This document shows, piece after piece, positions 27,504 through 37,418 of a stretch of 47,164 bases of DNA. This stretch comes from Candidatus Bipolaricaulota bacterium (GTDB lineage Bacteria > Bipolaricaulota > Bipolaricaulia > UBA7950 > UBA9294): the NCBI GenBank assembly GCA_023132915.1, contig JAGLXM010000283.1, positions 1-47,164 on the forward strand, read 5' to 3'. Under the pieces are notes generated by a model. It was not told where the DNA came from. It made no database searches and saw nothing but the letters and a program-made list of their open reading frames with translations. Made by a program: the position numbers and the translations under genes. Positions within the stretch are counted from its first letter, which is position 1. The number at the start of each line of letters is the position of its first letter.

Positions 27504-28664
27504 TCAGCATCCCGCTGCGATTTCCCTTAGGATCTTGAGATAGCACGTGTAGTTCTTGAACGAAACCTCCGGTGGAACAAAGTGGTCCAGGGCGGGGAAA
27601 TACCCACCCTGAGAAAGCAGAAACGGTATCTTCTTTTCCAGTTCCTCCCGGATGGCCTTCTCCCCCTCGACCAGCGCACGTTTGTCGATGTTGCCGATAA
27701 GGACAAGGTCGGTCCCGTATTCCTTGCGCAGTTCCACGGCGTCCATGCCGGCGGTGACCTCCAGCGGATAGTGTCCGTTGATACCGCTTTCCAACCAAAG
27801 CGGAATTAGCTCTCGCGTGTCCCCGTCGGAGTCGACCAGTATCGTGTTTACCCCCTTCTCCCGCAGCACCCTGTTAATGCGCTTGTAATGAGGCATCATG
27901 AACTCGCGAAATGTCTTCGGCGCGATCATCGAACCTGCCTTGTAGGCCATGTCCTCCCAGTATGTCGCATAGTCTGGCTGCACGTTAGGGAGGATCTTGT
28001 TGAGAATCTCGATAGCGAAGTATTCCAGCCACTCACATATCTCGTGGATGAAGTCGGCGTCTCGATAGTACATTCGGCTCAGCGTCTCCAAACCGAGGAA
28101 CTCCCTCAGGAATCCGAAGAAACTACCCACTGATAATCCCAGTATGTGGTCACGGTTCTTCCACTCCTTGACCCGATCATCCCACCAGGCAGGAAAACGC
28201 GCCGGATCATGCGGATCCAGCCGTTCCTCCTTAAGGCGCTCCCAATCCTCACGGTTTTCAACGGGAAACCTGAGCCATTGCGGCATTCGCTCAGGATGGT
28301 CCTTTAGAATCTTGCATTCCTTCCCCGCCTCGTCGACGACAATCTCCCACCTCTCCCCTGATTGAAGGACCTTCCGCTCGAACGGAGGACTGTAGGGTGG
28401 AGTATAGGGCGGATCGATCCCCCAGCCCAACCCTTGTATTGAAAGGATAACCGGAACGACCTCGACCCGATCAAATCCGAAAAACTCGTGACAGCGTTCA
28501 TAGTCCAGGATTTCCCTGGGAGCGCCCTCTTCGCGAACCCAACGGTGAACCGTCTCCCCCCAGAACCATTGAAAGAAAGAGGGAATTAGCAGGGAGTGTC
28601 TTAGTTCAAAACGCGCCACCTTCTGGAACGTCTCGCGTATGTTCATGTCAGCGTCCTCTTCCAC
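27504..28664 (-). CDS. Uroporphyrinogen decarboxylase (URO-D) family methyltransferase-like protein
   Basis: YATYWEDMAYKAGSMIAPKTFREFMMPHYKRI, VNTILVDSDGDTRELIPLWLESGINGHYPLEVTAGMD, LIGNIDKRALVEG. Confidence 0.85.
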   Translation of the reverse strand: MEEDADMNIRETFQKVARFELRHSLLIPSFFQWFWGETVHRWVREEGAPREILDYERCHEFFGFDRVEVVPVILSIQGLGWGIDPPYTPPYSPPFERKVLQSGERWEIVVDEAGKECKILKDHPERMPQWLRFPVENREDWERLKEERLDPHDPARFPAWWDDRVKEWKNRDHILGLSVGSFFGFLREFLGLETLSRMYYRDADFIHEICEWLEYFAIEILNKILPNVQPDYATYWEDMAYKAGSMIAPKTFREFMMPHYKRINRVLREKGVNTILVDSDGDTRELIPLWLESGINGHYPLEVTAGMDAVELRKEYGTDLVLIGNIDKRALVEGEKAIREELEKKIPFLLSQGGYFPALDHFVPPEVSFKNYTCYLKILREIAAGC

Positions 28665-28718
28665 ACAGCGAGGTCATGGGGTGTTCACCACCGGAATTGT
28701 TACATTTGTCGTTTTTAT

Positions 28719-28768
28719 GGGACCGTACATTGCCGCGGCACGGTTAAACCCCGACAATGTACAGTCCC
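28719..28768. promoter_or_regulatory. Long intergenic stem-loop between SBP and URO-D genes
   Basis: GGGAC(c)GTACATTG ... CAATGTAC(a)GTCCC; 13 paired positions with one mismatch. Confidence 0.75.
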
Positions 28769-28809
28769 GCCATGCAGGATTCAAAGACTTATTCGATCCG
28801 TCTTTGCTC

Positions 28810-30387
28810 CTACCTATCCAGGTACATAAGATAGAAGTCGTAGATCCCAAAGTTTGCTGGGGTGAATACGAATCCCTTCACATAGTCCCTCATCGCGATT
28901 GCATCACCGATCTGGAATGCCCAGATTCCAAGTGCATCGTTGACGATAATCTCTTGAGCTTGTGCGTAGAGGGCGTGTCTTTGCTCGATGTTCGCGGTGA
29001 GTGCGGCTTTTGTCAGCAGCTCGTTTATTTCGGCATTGGAGTACCCGCGCGGGTAGCACGGGGTGTAGTCGTCCGTGCATTTGAAGTACAAGGTGATGAA
29101 GTTTGTTGCTTCTGGATAGTCTGGCCAATGCTCCACGATGAAGATGTCGACACCCTCTTTTTCGGGCGAAGTGGCCCAAGGACTGAACTGTCCCCAGACC
29201 ATCTCCTCCAGTTTCAATCCGACGCCGATCTCCCGCAGGTTGCGCTGGAATAACTCGAAGATCTGCCGATTCCGGGTCATCGTGTAGTGGACGAGCGTCA
29301 GTGTCAGTTCTCCCGGCGCGTAGCCAGCGGCCGCCAGATCCTCCTTAGCCTTGTCGAGGTCGGTATGGTAGACAAACAGCTGATCGCTGTGCCCGGCGAC
29401 GACGCTCGGCATGGGGCCTTGCAGCTGAACGCTCCCCATCCCAGCAACCTCCACCGCCTCCTCGTACGGGAACGCCCATGAGAGGGCCTTTCGCAGGTGC
29501 AGGTTGTCCATGACGGGGCTAGAGAAGATTGGCAGGTACCACACGACGTTCAGTGTAGCGAGTTCGGCGATCTCAACGCCGGGGGTCGCTCTTAGATTGT
29601 CCAAGTCCTCCGGCTGAGGGAAATCGATCATATCGACCTGCCCTTGCTCCAATAGTAGTTTTCTGGTGGTGTATTCAGGGACGAGTCTCCGGACGATGAT
29701 CTCGATGTGTTTCCCTTCCCAACCACCCCAGTAGTCGTCATTCTTGCTCAGGACCACCCGGTCGCCAGGGATCCATTCGATCAGCTTGTAGGGGCCCGTA
29801 CCAACGAGGTTATTGCTCAACCAGTTTTCTGCCCATGGGTCGTCGCCGGTCGCATGCTCGGCGAGCGCCTTGGGGCTCAGGATGTGCAAGCCGGCCTTTG
29901 CGGTCAGGTTGTAAAGGAACGAGACAGATGGTTGCACGAGGTGCAGCTTGATAGTGTAGTCATCGACAACCTCGACGGCGCTGATCTCAGCTAGCCTAGA
30001 AGAAGGCCCTTTCCCCAGAGCAAGCACCCGCTCTATGTTAACCTTAACGGCCTCAGCGTTGAAAGGTGCCCCATCCGTAAACCCGATTCCGTGCCGCAGG
30101 TGAAAGGTGTACGTCCTCAGATCGTCGGAGACGTCATAGCTTTCCGCAAGCTGTGGAATAATCTCGCTCGTTCCGGGCTTGAAACGCGTTAGATTCTCGC
30201 ACACCTGCATGATGATGTTATTCGCCGTTCCGGAGTCGGTGCCGTGTGCATCGAGGGTGGGAATGTCATAGAACCCTGCACAGGTGAGCATACCACCGTC
30301 TGCCACGGCTACCACCGATATAATCAACCATGAACCAACTAGAATCACTGCCGCTAAACCACTAAACTTAAAGATCCTTCCTCGCAT
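28810..30387 (-). CDS. ABC transporter substrate-binding protein (family 5, oligopeptide type)
   Basis: Signal peptide; YTFHLRHGIGFTDGAPFNAEAVKVNIERVL; LSNNLVGTGPYKLIEWIPGDRVVLSKNDDYWGG. Confidence 0.93.
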   Translation of the reverse strand: MRGRIFKFSGLAAVILVGSWLIISVVAVADGGMLTCAGFYDIPTLDAHGTDSGTANNIIMQVCENLTRFKPGTSEIIPQLAESYDVSDDLRTYTFHLRHGIGFTDGAPFNAEAVKVNIERVLALGKGPSSRLAEISAVEVVDDYTIKLHLVQPSVSFLYNLTAKAGLHILSPKALAEHATGDDPWAENWLSNNLVGTGPYKLIEWIPGDRVVLSKNDDYWGGWEGKHIEIIVRRLVPEYTTRKLLLEQGQVDMIDFPQPEDLDNLRATPGVEIAELATLNVVWYLPIFSSPVMDNLHLRKALSWAFPYEEAVEVAGMGSVQLQGPMPSVVAGHSDQLFVYHTDLDKAKEDLAAAGYAPGELTLTLVHYTMTRNRQIFELFQRNLREIGVGLKLEEMVWGQFSPWATSPEKEGVDIFIVEHWPDYPEATNFITLYFKCTDDYTPCYPRGYSNAEINELLTKAALTANIEQRHALYAQAQEIIVNDALGIWAFQIGDAIAMRDYVKGFVFTPANFGIYDFYLMYLDR

Positions 30388-30751
30388 TTCCTGTACCTCC
30401 TTGTTGTCTAGATCTGATTTTCGGTTCCAGTACCCGCCTTCGCCTTTTGTGAATCACCTCCTTAACTTGTTGTTGGTCTCTCGTTGCTCTGCAACGGAGC
30501 ATTTCCTATGAATTAACTTTTTCAGTTGTGGTAGTTTCACAACACCAGCAATGTGCGCATTCTTGTTCCTCCGGATCAAGCAGATCTGCCCCTGATTATC
30601 ATCTCAACCTTCACAGGAATACTCTCTGAAGGGTTCAAGAGAAGCGCGGGCATGACTGCTGCGGGTAGCAAATGACTTAAACCTCGCTGTAATGCTCTTA
30701 CTACCCATCTCTAAAACTCCTTGTTACTATCAACCCACGTGTTGTAGGAAT

Positions 30752-31513
30752 TTAGTTCTTCACATAGCCTAATGCCCGCGATATTTCCGTTGCAGTTTTC
30801 GTAACCGTAGCGATCATCTTCTCGGACTCTTCTGAACTATCGAACTCGCGTTTCAGCCCTGTTAGACTGACCGCCCCCACTACATCTCCGCCGTATTCTT
30901 TGATTGGAGCAGCGAAACACTTTATGCCCTCTTCATGTTCTCCATTGTCGATCGCATAGCCGCGTTCCGCGGTCGTCTTGATCTCCTCTAATAATTGAAG
31001 CGGATCGGTGATCGTGTTTGGTGTACGCCTTTCTAGGGTGGCTTCTCGTAGCAGGGACACCACCTGATCCGTGGGTAGTCCACTCAAGAGTGCCTTTCCC
31101 ACCCCTGTACAGTAGGCTGGGGCGCGGCTGCCAATCCTGGACATTATGGGAAGGGTCCTGTGGCTTTCGATCTTGTCGATGTAGACGACGTCTTGACGAT
31201 CCAACACGCACAGGTGAACGGTCATCCGCGTGTCGTCGTTCAGCTCGACGAGGAAAGGATGAGCGGTTTCACGCAGAGGCATCCGACGCAGCAACTGACT
31301 GCCCAACTCCAGGATCTTGTTGCCAAGATGGTAGTGACCATCGCCATCGCTTTGGATATAGCCCATGTCAAGGAGGGAATTGATGTATCTGTAGACACTC
31401 GTCTTGTGGACCCCGATGCGATCCGCCAGCTCGACCACGGTCAGCCCTTCCGCACTCTGAGCCAGCTCTTCGAGAAGTTTGAGCCCTTTTTCCAGGATTT
31501 TCGCATTTGCCAT
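30752..31513 (-). CDS. IclR family transcriptional regulator
   Basis: LEKGLKLLEELAQSAEGLTVVELADRIGVHKTSVYRYINSLLDMGYI; effector domain GVGKALLSGLPTDQV, GAVSLTGL. Confidence 0.93.
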   Translation of the reverse strand: MANAKILEKGLKLLEELAQSAEGLTVVELADRIGVHKTSVYRYINSLLDMGYIQSDGDGHYHLGNKILELGSQLLRRMPLRETAHPFLVELNDDTRMTVHLCVLDRQDVVYIDKIESHRTLPIMSRIGSRAPAYCTGVGKALLSGLPTDQVVSLLREATLERRTPNTITDPLQLLEEIKTTAERGYAIDNGEHEEGIKCFAAPIKEYGGDVVGAVSLTGLKREFDSSEESEKMIATVTKTATEISRALGYVKN

Positions 31514-31533
31514 AGCGAAAAACGCATCCTTTG

Positions 31534-31547
31534 TTAGCGTTTACTAA
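31534..31547. promoter_or_regulatory. Candidate operator palindrome upstream of iclR-type gene
   Basis: TTAGCGTTTACTAA, about 20 bp upstream of the IclR start codon. Confidence 0.35.
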
Positions 31548-31802
31548 AACCACCATAGCATAAAAAGCAACTCCTGTCAAGGGCAATGTGCCCGTGAGCC
31601 AAGACATCGTTACCAGGTAGAGGAGTTGGTGAGGAGGTGGCTGAAAAAGGCGAAAGATAAAGAAGAAGACAGAGCGCGAGTCGCCTCACGGGAGAGCCCT
31701 TTATGAATCACTACAAAGCGGACCACGACAGAGCGGCTTGTGAATCAGCTTAAAGAAAGGGACATCCCTTCTTAAAATAGGCGCGCGTTGAGTGGAAAGG
31801 CG

Positions 31803-34229
31803 TTAGGCGGATTTTTCCTTTTCTTCTTCCTTTTCCGCCTCTTCCTTCAGCACCTTGCGGATCTGCTCCAGGCGCGTAGCGATGCGGGCAAAGACCGTCC
31901 CTTCCGGGAAGGTGCCGTCTGCTTTCAGAGTTCCGGCAGGGACGCCGGCCAGGATCTCGATCCCCTCTTCCACGGTGGAGACGGGATAGATGTGAAACTC
32001 CCCCTTGTCAACGGCCTCAACAACCTCCTCGGAGAGCATCAGGTTATCGACGTTCTGCACAGGGATCAACACCCCTTGTTCCCCCGTTGATCCTTTTGCC
32101 TGGCAGACCTTGAAGAACCCCTCAATCTTCTCGTTCACCCCGCCGATCGGTTGAATCTCTCCCTTCTGGTTGACCGAGCCGGTGACTGCAATCCCCTGTT
32201 TGATCGGAAGATCGGCCAGGCTGGAGAGGAGAGCGTACAGCTCAGTACTAGATGCACTGTCTCCATCGATCATCGAGTAGCTTTGTTCGAAGGCGAGGCT
32301 GGCTGAGAGGCTCAAGGGTTTCTCCCTGGCGAACCGCTCGCCGAGGAACCCTTTTAGGATCATGATTCCTTTGGTGTGAGTATGCCCGCCGAGCTCGGCC
32401 TCGCGCTCAATGTCGACGATCCCACCTTTGCCGGTATGGACTGTCGCCGTGATCCGCGATGGCTTTCCGAAGGCGTAGTTTCCAAACTGCAGGATAGCCA
32501 GTCCGTTTACCTGTCCGGTCTTCGCCCCTTCGGTGTCGACCAGGATCTGGTCGCGGGCGATCATCTCGCGTATCTTTTCCTCGATCCGGTTGCGTCGATC
32601 GTCACGCTCCTTGAGCGCACGGCGGACGTGTTCGCCGGTGACGTATGGCGATTCCTCGATGCGTGCCCAATAGGAGGCCTCCTTGACGATCGAGGTTAGA
32701 TTCCCGAATTGGCAGGAGAGCTTCTTCTGATCACAAGCGAGCTCTGAGGAGTACTCGACGATCTTTGCCACACCGTTAGCGTCGAACGGGAGCAGGCTTT
32801 CATCCTCCTGACAACGGGCACGTAAGAAGCGCGCGATCTCCTGCTCATGCTCAGGGGTACGCTCCATCTCCGTTCCGAAGTCACTCTTGACGGAAAACAA
32901 CTTGGGGAAGTCCTCATCGTAGTAGTGTAAGAGCTCATAGATCTGGGGACTACCGATTATGATCACCTTCATCCGGAACGGGATTGGCTCCGGCTTCAAC
33001 CCCTCGGTCGTAGAATAGCCAAGCATCTGCAACGGGTCCTCAATTCGGATCTCCCGTCGCTTGATCGCAATCTTCAGCGCCTCCCAACTGAGGCCGACGC
33101 GAAAGAGGTTGTTCGCGTTTAGGACCAGGTAGCCTCCGTTGGCCCGGTGGAGTGAGCCTGGCTTGATCATGGAGAAGTCGGTGACGGCGACCCCCATCTG
33201 CACACGCCGTTCGATCGAGCCGAACAGATTGGTGTAGGTTGCATTCTGCTCAACGATCACTGGAGCGCCCTCAGTCGGCGAGTTGTCAACCAGGACGTTA
33301 ACATAGTAGCGCTTGAATGGATCGGCCTGGGGAATAGGAAACGGGAAAGGCACCTTCTTGGTCCCTTGGTTCCCTCCCCCTTTGAACCCCTCCAGGTGCT
33401 CGACGATGTCGGCCTTGACGTTCTCGAGGAAGGTGGCCACTTTGTCGAGCTCGCCGTAGCGGCCCTTCAGTTGGTTAAAGTGCGGCTCGATCATGAACAG
33501 AACAGCTTCCTTGGCCAGTTTTTTGATCTCTTCTTCTCGCTCCTCTTCCACACGCGTGATCTCCTGCAGGCTCTCCTGAATTAGGGTCTGTACCTCGCCT
33601 TGTCTCTCAAGGATCTTCGCGCGCTCCTCCTCGGAGAGGGCCTCGTACTCTTCCTGGCTGAGCGGTTCGCCCTTCTTGTGCAGCGGGAGGGTATTGATCC
33701 CGATCGGGGTGCGCTGGATTGCGAAGCCATGCTCGCGCGACTTTGACTCCATCTCCTCTAAAAGCTTTGCTCGCTTCTCGCTGTGTCGCTCGTTGATCTT
33801 CTTGCTTCGTGCCTTGAACTCGTCCGACTCGAAGACCTTGGGGATGTCGCGCTTGAGCCGCACGATCAGGTGTTCCATGTCTGTACGCAACTGGCATCCC
33901 ATGCCGGCGGGGAGCTCCAGGTAGCGAGGGCTGTAGGGATTGTCGAAGTTGTGTACGTAGCAGAGGTCTGGAGGCCTGGGCTCATCTTTGCTCACATGGC
34001 TTAAAAAGTACTCTACCGCGGACATCTTCCCAGTTCCTGGTCCGCCGGCCACGTAGATGTTGTAGCGATTCTTGGCGTCCTTGATTCCCAAACCGAGTTT
34101 GAGTGCCGCGATCGCCCGCTTTTGACCGATGATGTGGTCGAGGGGCTCCAGTTCAGCGCTCGTCTCAAAGTCAAATATCGCGGGATCACATGTGTAGCGA
34201 AGCTTTGTTGCATCGAGTTCTTTGACCAT
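31803..34229 (-). CDS. Lon-like AAA+ protease (S16)
   Basis: YVAGGPGTGKMSAVEYFL; HTHTKGIMILKGFL; SLAFEQSYSMIDGDSASSTELYALLSSLADLPIKQGIAVTGSVNQKGEIQPIGGVNEKIEGFF (Ser/Lys dyad context). Confidence 0.92.
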   Translation of the reverse strand: MVKELDATKLRYTCDPAIFDFETSAELEPLDHIIGQKRAIAALKLGLGIKDAKNRYNIYVAGGPGTGKMSAVEYFLSHVSKDEPRPPDLCYVHNFDNPYSPRYLELPAGMGCQLRTDMEHLIVRLKRDIPKVFESDEFKARSKKINERHSEKRAKLLEEMESKSREHGFAIQRTPIGINTLPLHKKGEPLSQEEYEALSEEERAKILERQGEVQTLIQESLQEITRVEEEREEEIKKLAKEAVLFMIEPHFNQLKGRYGELDKVATFLENVKADIVEHLEGFKGGGNQGTKKVPFPFPIPQADPFKRYYVNVLVDNSPTEGAPVIVEQNATYTNLFGSIERRVQMGVAVTDFSMIKPGSLHRANGGYLVLNANNLFRVGLSWEALKIAIKRREIRIEDPLQMLGYSTTEGLKPEPIPFRMKVIIIGSPQIYELLHYYDEDFPKLFSVKSDFGTEMERTPEHEQEIARFLRARCQEDESLLPFDANGVAKIVEYSSELACDQKKLSCQFGNLTSIVKEASYWARIEESPYVTGEHVRRALKERDDRRNRIEEKIREMIARDQILVDTEGAKTGQVNGLAILQFGNYAFGKPSRITATVHTGKGGIVDIEREAELGGHTHTKGIMILKGFLGERFAREKPLSLSASLAFEQSYSMIDGDSASSTELYALLSSLADLPIKQGIAVTGSVNQKGEIQPIGGVNEKIEGFFKVCQAKGSTGEQGVLIPVQNVDNLMLSEEVVEAVDKGEFHIYPVSTVEEGIEILAGVPAGTLKADGTFPEGTVFARIATRLEQIRKVLKEEAEKEEEKEKSA

Positions 34230-34261
34230 CTCTTCCTCCTGACATTAGAATTGTAGCACAG

Positions 34262-35356
34262 ATGAATCGATGGCTGCAATGGCGGATTACGGGAGAGACG
34301 GCTCTCTTTTTCCTCGTTCTATTCGCGGTTGGGGCGGGCCTTATCGCCCAGACACTCGTTTGTCCGGTGATCGATCGACCGGGGGAAAACCGCTATTGCT
34401 GTTGCGTCAAAGAGGCGTTCGCCGCGGCAGAGGAGTCGATCGACCTTTTGCTCTCAAACGCCCAGCTTGATGAAGTACCCCTGTGGGATGAGCTGCTCGC
34501 GGCGGCCTCCCGCGGAGTACGGGTACGCGTCCTTCTTGATGAGAGCGAATGGTCCACCTCGATCACTGAAAAGAACCGGCCGACAATTGAATTTCTTAAG
34601 GTACATGGGATCGAGGCTCGCTTCGATGATCCTGCAGTTACCACCCACGCCAAGCTGGTGATCGTCGATCGGCGGGTGGTAATCCTTGGTTCTTCAAACT
34701 GGAACCACTACGCTTTCACCGATCAGGAACAGGCAAACGTGAAGGTGCAAGACGCGCAGGTGGGGGAAGTGTTTGCGACATACTTTGATAGGTTGTGGAG
34801 GGGGGACCTGCCAGCTGGCGGGGTCAGGCTTGATCTGGGTCTCCTAACCGGAGAGGGTCCGCTCCTTATTCCAATACCGGAGACTGTGGGCACCGCAAAC
34901 TACGCCTCCCTGCTCCTCGAACTCCTCCACCGGGTCAAGCGATCGATCCATGTCGTGATGTACCGGATTTCCTACTATCCGCAGTACGAAGGAAGCCTTT
35001 CAAACGAAATCCTGCACGCTTTGGTCGATGCGGCCGCTCGCGGGCTAGATGTTAAGGTCTTAATCGATGACTGTGCCTTCTATCCTGGCTCGGCCGAGGA
35101 GAATCTGGAAGCAGCGCTTTACCTGCACTTACATGGGGTAGGGATCCACCTTGACGATCCCTCAGAGACCACCCACTGCAAGCTGGTAATTATAGATGAA
35201 GAGACGGTTCTTCTGGGCTCGACGAATTGGAATTACTACGCCTTGGAGAAGAACAACGAGGTCGACCTTGCCCTCATCGGTCTTCCACTCGTTGCTGCTC
35301 CTTATGAGCAGTTCTTCCACGTTTTGTGGAAAGAAGGAAGACGCCTCGACGAGTAG
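34262..35356 (+). CDS. Phospholipase D-like (two HKD motifs) secreted or membrane-anchored protein
   Basis: THAKLVIVDRRVVILGSSNWN and THCKLVIIDEETVLLGSTNWN. Confidence 0.9.
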   Translation: MNRWLQWRITGETALFFLVLFAVGAGLIAQTLVCPVIDRPGENRYCCCVKEAFAAAEESIDLLLSNAQLDEVPLWDELLAAASRGVRVRVLLDESEWSTSITEKNRPTIEFLKVHGIEARFDDPAVTTHAKLVIVDRRVVILGSSNWNHYAFTDQEQANVKVQDAQVGEVFATYFDRLWRGDLPAGGVRLDLGLLTGEGPLLIPIPETVGTANYASLLLELLHRVKRSIHVVMYRISYYPQYEGSLSNEILHALVDAAARGLDVKVLIDDCAFYPGSAEENLEAALYLHLHGVGIHLDDPSETTHCKLVIIDEETVLLGSTNWNYYALEKNNEVDLALIGLPLVAAPYEQFFHVLWKEGRRLDE

Positions 35357-35469
35357 AGGGACTCTCCTCTGGCCGGAAATCACTTGAGTTTTCACTCTTT
35401 GAGATCGCTTGGCTCTTCCTAAGGACGATCAGGAGGAACCGAAGGCTTGCCCTTGATTTATCAAGGCGT

Positions 35470-35817
35470 TTACGGTGTTTTACTTGTGTAGCCACACTCA
35501 AGGCAACGCCACTCGATCTCCCCGCTCAGTGGGTACCAACGAACCGGGACCATGCTTCCCCCGCACTCAGGGCAGGGCGCAACCGAAAGGTTTGCTGGTA
35601 TTGCCTCCTTGTCCGGGCCTGTGGCAATCAGGTTCACTGGTTCTTCCATGACCAGGCTGACCTTGCCCATTACGCCTGTAGTGGCATCTGCCAGCTCAAC
35701 CTGCCCTTTAATGTTTATGGTGAGGCCTTGACGGTTGATTTGCACCAAGATAAACAACATCCCAGCCAACAGGCAGATCAGCGTGATAAAGGCGACCGAA
35801 AGTGCGATCTGTCGCAT
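35470..35817 (-). CDS. Small membrane-anchored zinc-ribbon protein
   Basis: N-terminal TM helix; APCPECGGSMVPVRWYPLSGEIEWRCLECGYTSKTP. Confidence 0.6.
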   Translation of the reverse strand: MRQIALSVAFITLICLLAGMLFILVQINRQGLTINIKGQVELADATTGVMGKVSLVMEEPVNLIATGPDKEAIPANLSVAPCPECGGSMVPVRWYPLSGEIEWRCLECGYTSKTP

Positions 35818-36064
35818 TTTCTCCTCCTTTCCCGAGCGACAGGGAAGGAAAATTTAACTTTCCTTGATAAGAATTGTACCCCACTCAAGACGCTCTGCCT
35901 TTAACGTTAGCGTCTCCCGCGCCTAAGCCACGGGGATCATCCCCATTCTTGAGGTGGAGGACGACGATCCTGGGGGCACTCATCCTTAAGGGCATCGTGA
36001 CGATGATCGGTTCACGTGTCCTCACGAGCTTGTAAGCACCAACGGTACCGCACTACCCGGATGA

Positions 36065-37345
36065 TCATCGTTTCCGGTGGACAAGGAGTGTGCGCCCTTC
36101 GAGGCGTTCAACGATAACTGGGTCACCGGCGTGGATTCGCCCTTCAAGGGAGCGAGCCTCCCAGTACTCACCCTTGATGAACACCTTTCCATCGGGATCG
36201 AGGTCGCTGCGGGCGTTCCCGATTGCCCCTATCATTCCACTCTTTCCGGTGACCGGTTGCCTGCGCTGGATTAGGAGTCCCTTGGAGATGATGAACACGA
36301 ACAGAGCGGTCATTGTCCCCACAGTGAGGAGGATCGTCGACCAGGAAAGGCCGATCGCGCGGTTGTGGATGTTGAACAAGGTGAACGAACCGACGAGGAG
36401 TGAAACCACCCCCCCAGTAGTCAGGATCCCGTTTGTCGGTGTGAACGCGTCTAGGACCATCAGCACGACTCCAAACAGGACAAGCACGACCCCAACAACG
36501 TTTACTGGGAGAATCTGCAACCCGAGGAAAGCGAGGACAAGACAGATCCCGCCGGCGGCGAGGCCAAAGCCGATCCCCGGGTGGAAGAACTCGTAGATCA
36601 ATCCGTAGAGGCCGAGAATGAACAGGATGTAGACGATGTTGGGATCGGCGAGATAACCCAGAAGCCGCTCGCGCAAGCTCGGTTTGACCTCTTTTACGGG
36701 CAACCCAGCTGTCTGCAGCACACGGCCGTCGGGGAGGGTGTAGCCATCGAGGCGCTCCAGCAGTTCATCGAAGTCGGCGACAACCAGATCGATTACCCCC
36801 TCGGCAAGGGCCTCCGAGGCGGTGAGCGAGCTCGACTCACGCACCGCAGCTTCTGCCCACTCTACGTTGCGGCCGCGCTCCTCGGCGATCGACTTGGCGA
36901 AGGCGACAGCGTCATTGGTCATCTTCTCGGCCATCGTTTCGTCCTGATCCTGCCCGCCTCCCATCAGGTCGACCGGGTGGGCAGCCCCGATGTTCGTCCC
37001 TGGGGCCATTATCGCCACATCGGCGGCCAGGGTGATAAGAACCCCTGCCGAGGCGGCGCGTGCACCGGCCGGCCCTACGAAGACGACAATCGGGACCGCG
37101 GAGGCGAGTTCGGCCATGACGATGTCACGCATTGACTCACCCAGCCCGCCGGGGGTGTTGAGCTCGATTACCAAAAGCGACGCCTGTGACTCTTCAGCCT
37201 GGGCGATCACGCGCAGGACTAGGTCCTTGCTCACCGGGTTGATCGAACCGGTCAGCGGAAGGTGGACAATCCCGCCGTTTCCCCAAACGGCGAGGGAGCT
37301 AGTGAGAGTGACTGCGATCAATAGAGTGACTATTCGCCGTTTCAT
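36065..37345 (-). CDS. NfeD family protein with N-terminal ClpP-like serine protease domain
   Basis: SLLVIELNTPGGLGESMRDIV, VFVGPAGARAASAGVLITLAADVAIMAPGTNIGAAHPV; C-terminal TM bundle and OB-fold. Confidence 0.9.
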   Translation of the reverse strand: MKRRIVTLLIAVTLTSSLAVWGNGGIVHLPLTGSINPVSKDLVLRVIAQAEESQASLLVIELNTPGGLGESMRDIVMAELASAVPIVVFVGPAGARAASAGVLITLAADVAIMAPGTNIGAAHPVDLMGGGQDQDETMAEKMTNDAVAFAKSIAEERGRNVEWAEAAVRESSSLTASEALAEGVIDLVVADFDELLERLDGYTLPDGRVLQTAGLPVKEVKPSLRERLLGYLADPNIVYILFILGLYGLIYEFFHPGIGFGLAAGGICLVLAFLGLQILPVNVVGVVLVLFGVVLMVLDAFTPTNGILTTGGVVSLLVGSFTLFNIHNRAIGLSWSTILLTVGTMTALFVFIISKGLLIQRRQPVTGKSGMIGAIGNARSDLDPDGKVFIKGEYWEARSLEGRIHAGDPVIVERLEGRTLLVHRKR

Positions 37346-37418
37346 GACGATCTGACATTACCCATTCGTGGCCCTCGGCGCAACTGCTTTTTGCATATTT
37401 CTTCCATATAAATTTCTT

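Noticed and set aside
28639-29253. 204-aa plus-strand ORF
   Set aside because: Mostly antisense to the SBP gene and spans the intergenic stem-loop; no domain signal.
35326-35904. 192-aa plus-strand ORF
   Set aside because: Antisense to the zinc-ribbon membrane protein; composition not protein-like.
35880-36064. Minus-strand coding-like stretch GAYKLVRTREPIIVTMPLRMSAPRIVVLHLKNGDDPRGLGAG after nfeD
   Set aside because: Short, interrupted upstream by a stop, and no family recognised.
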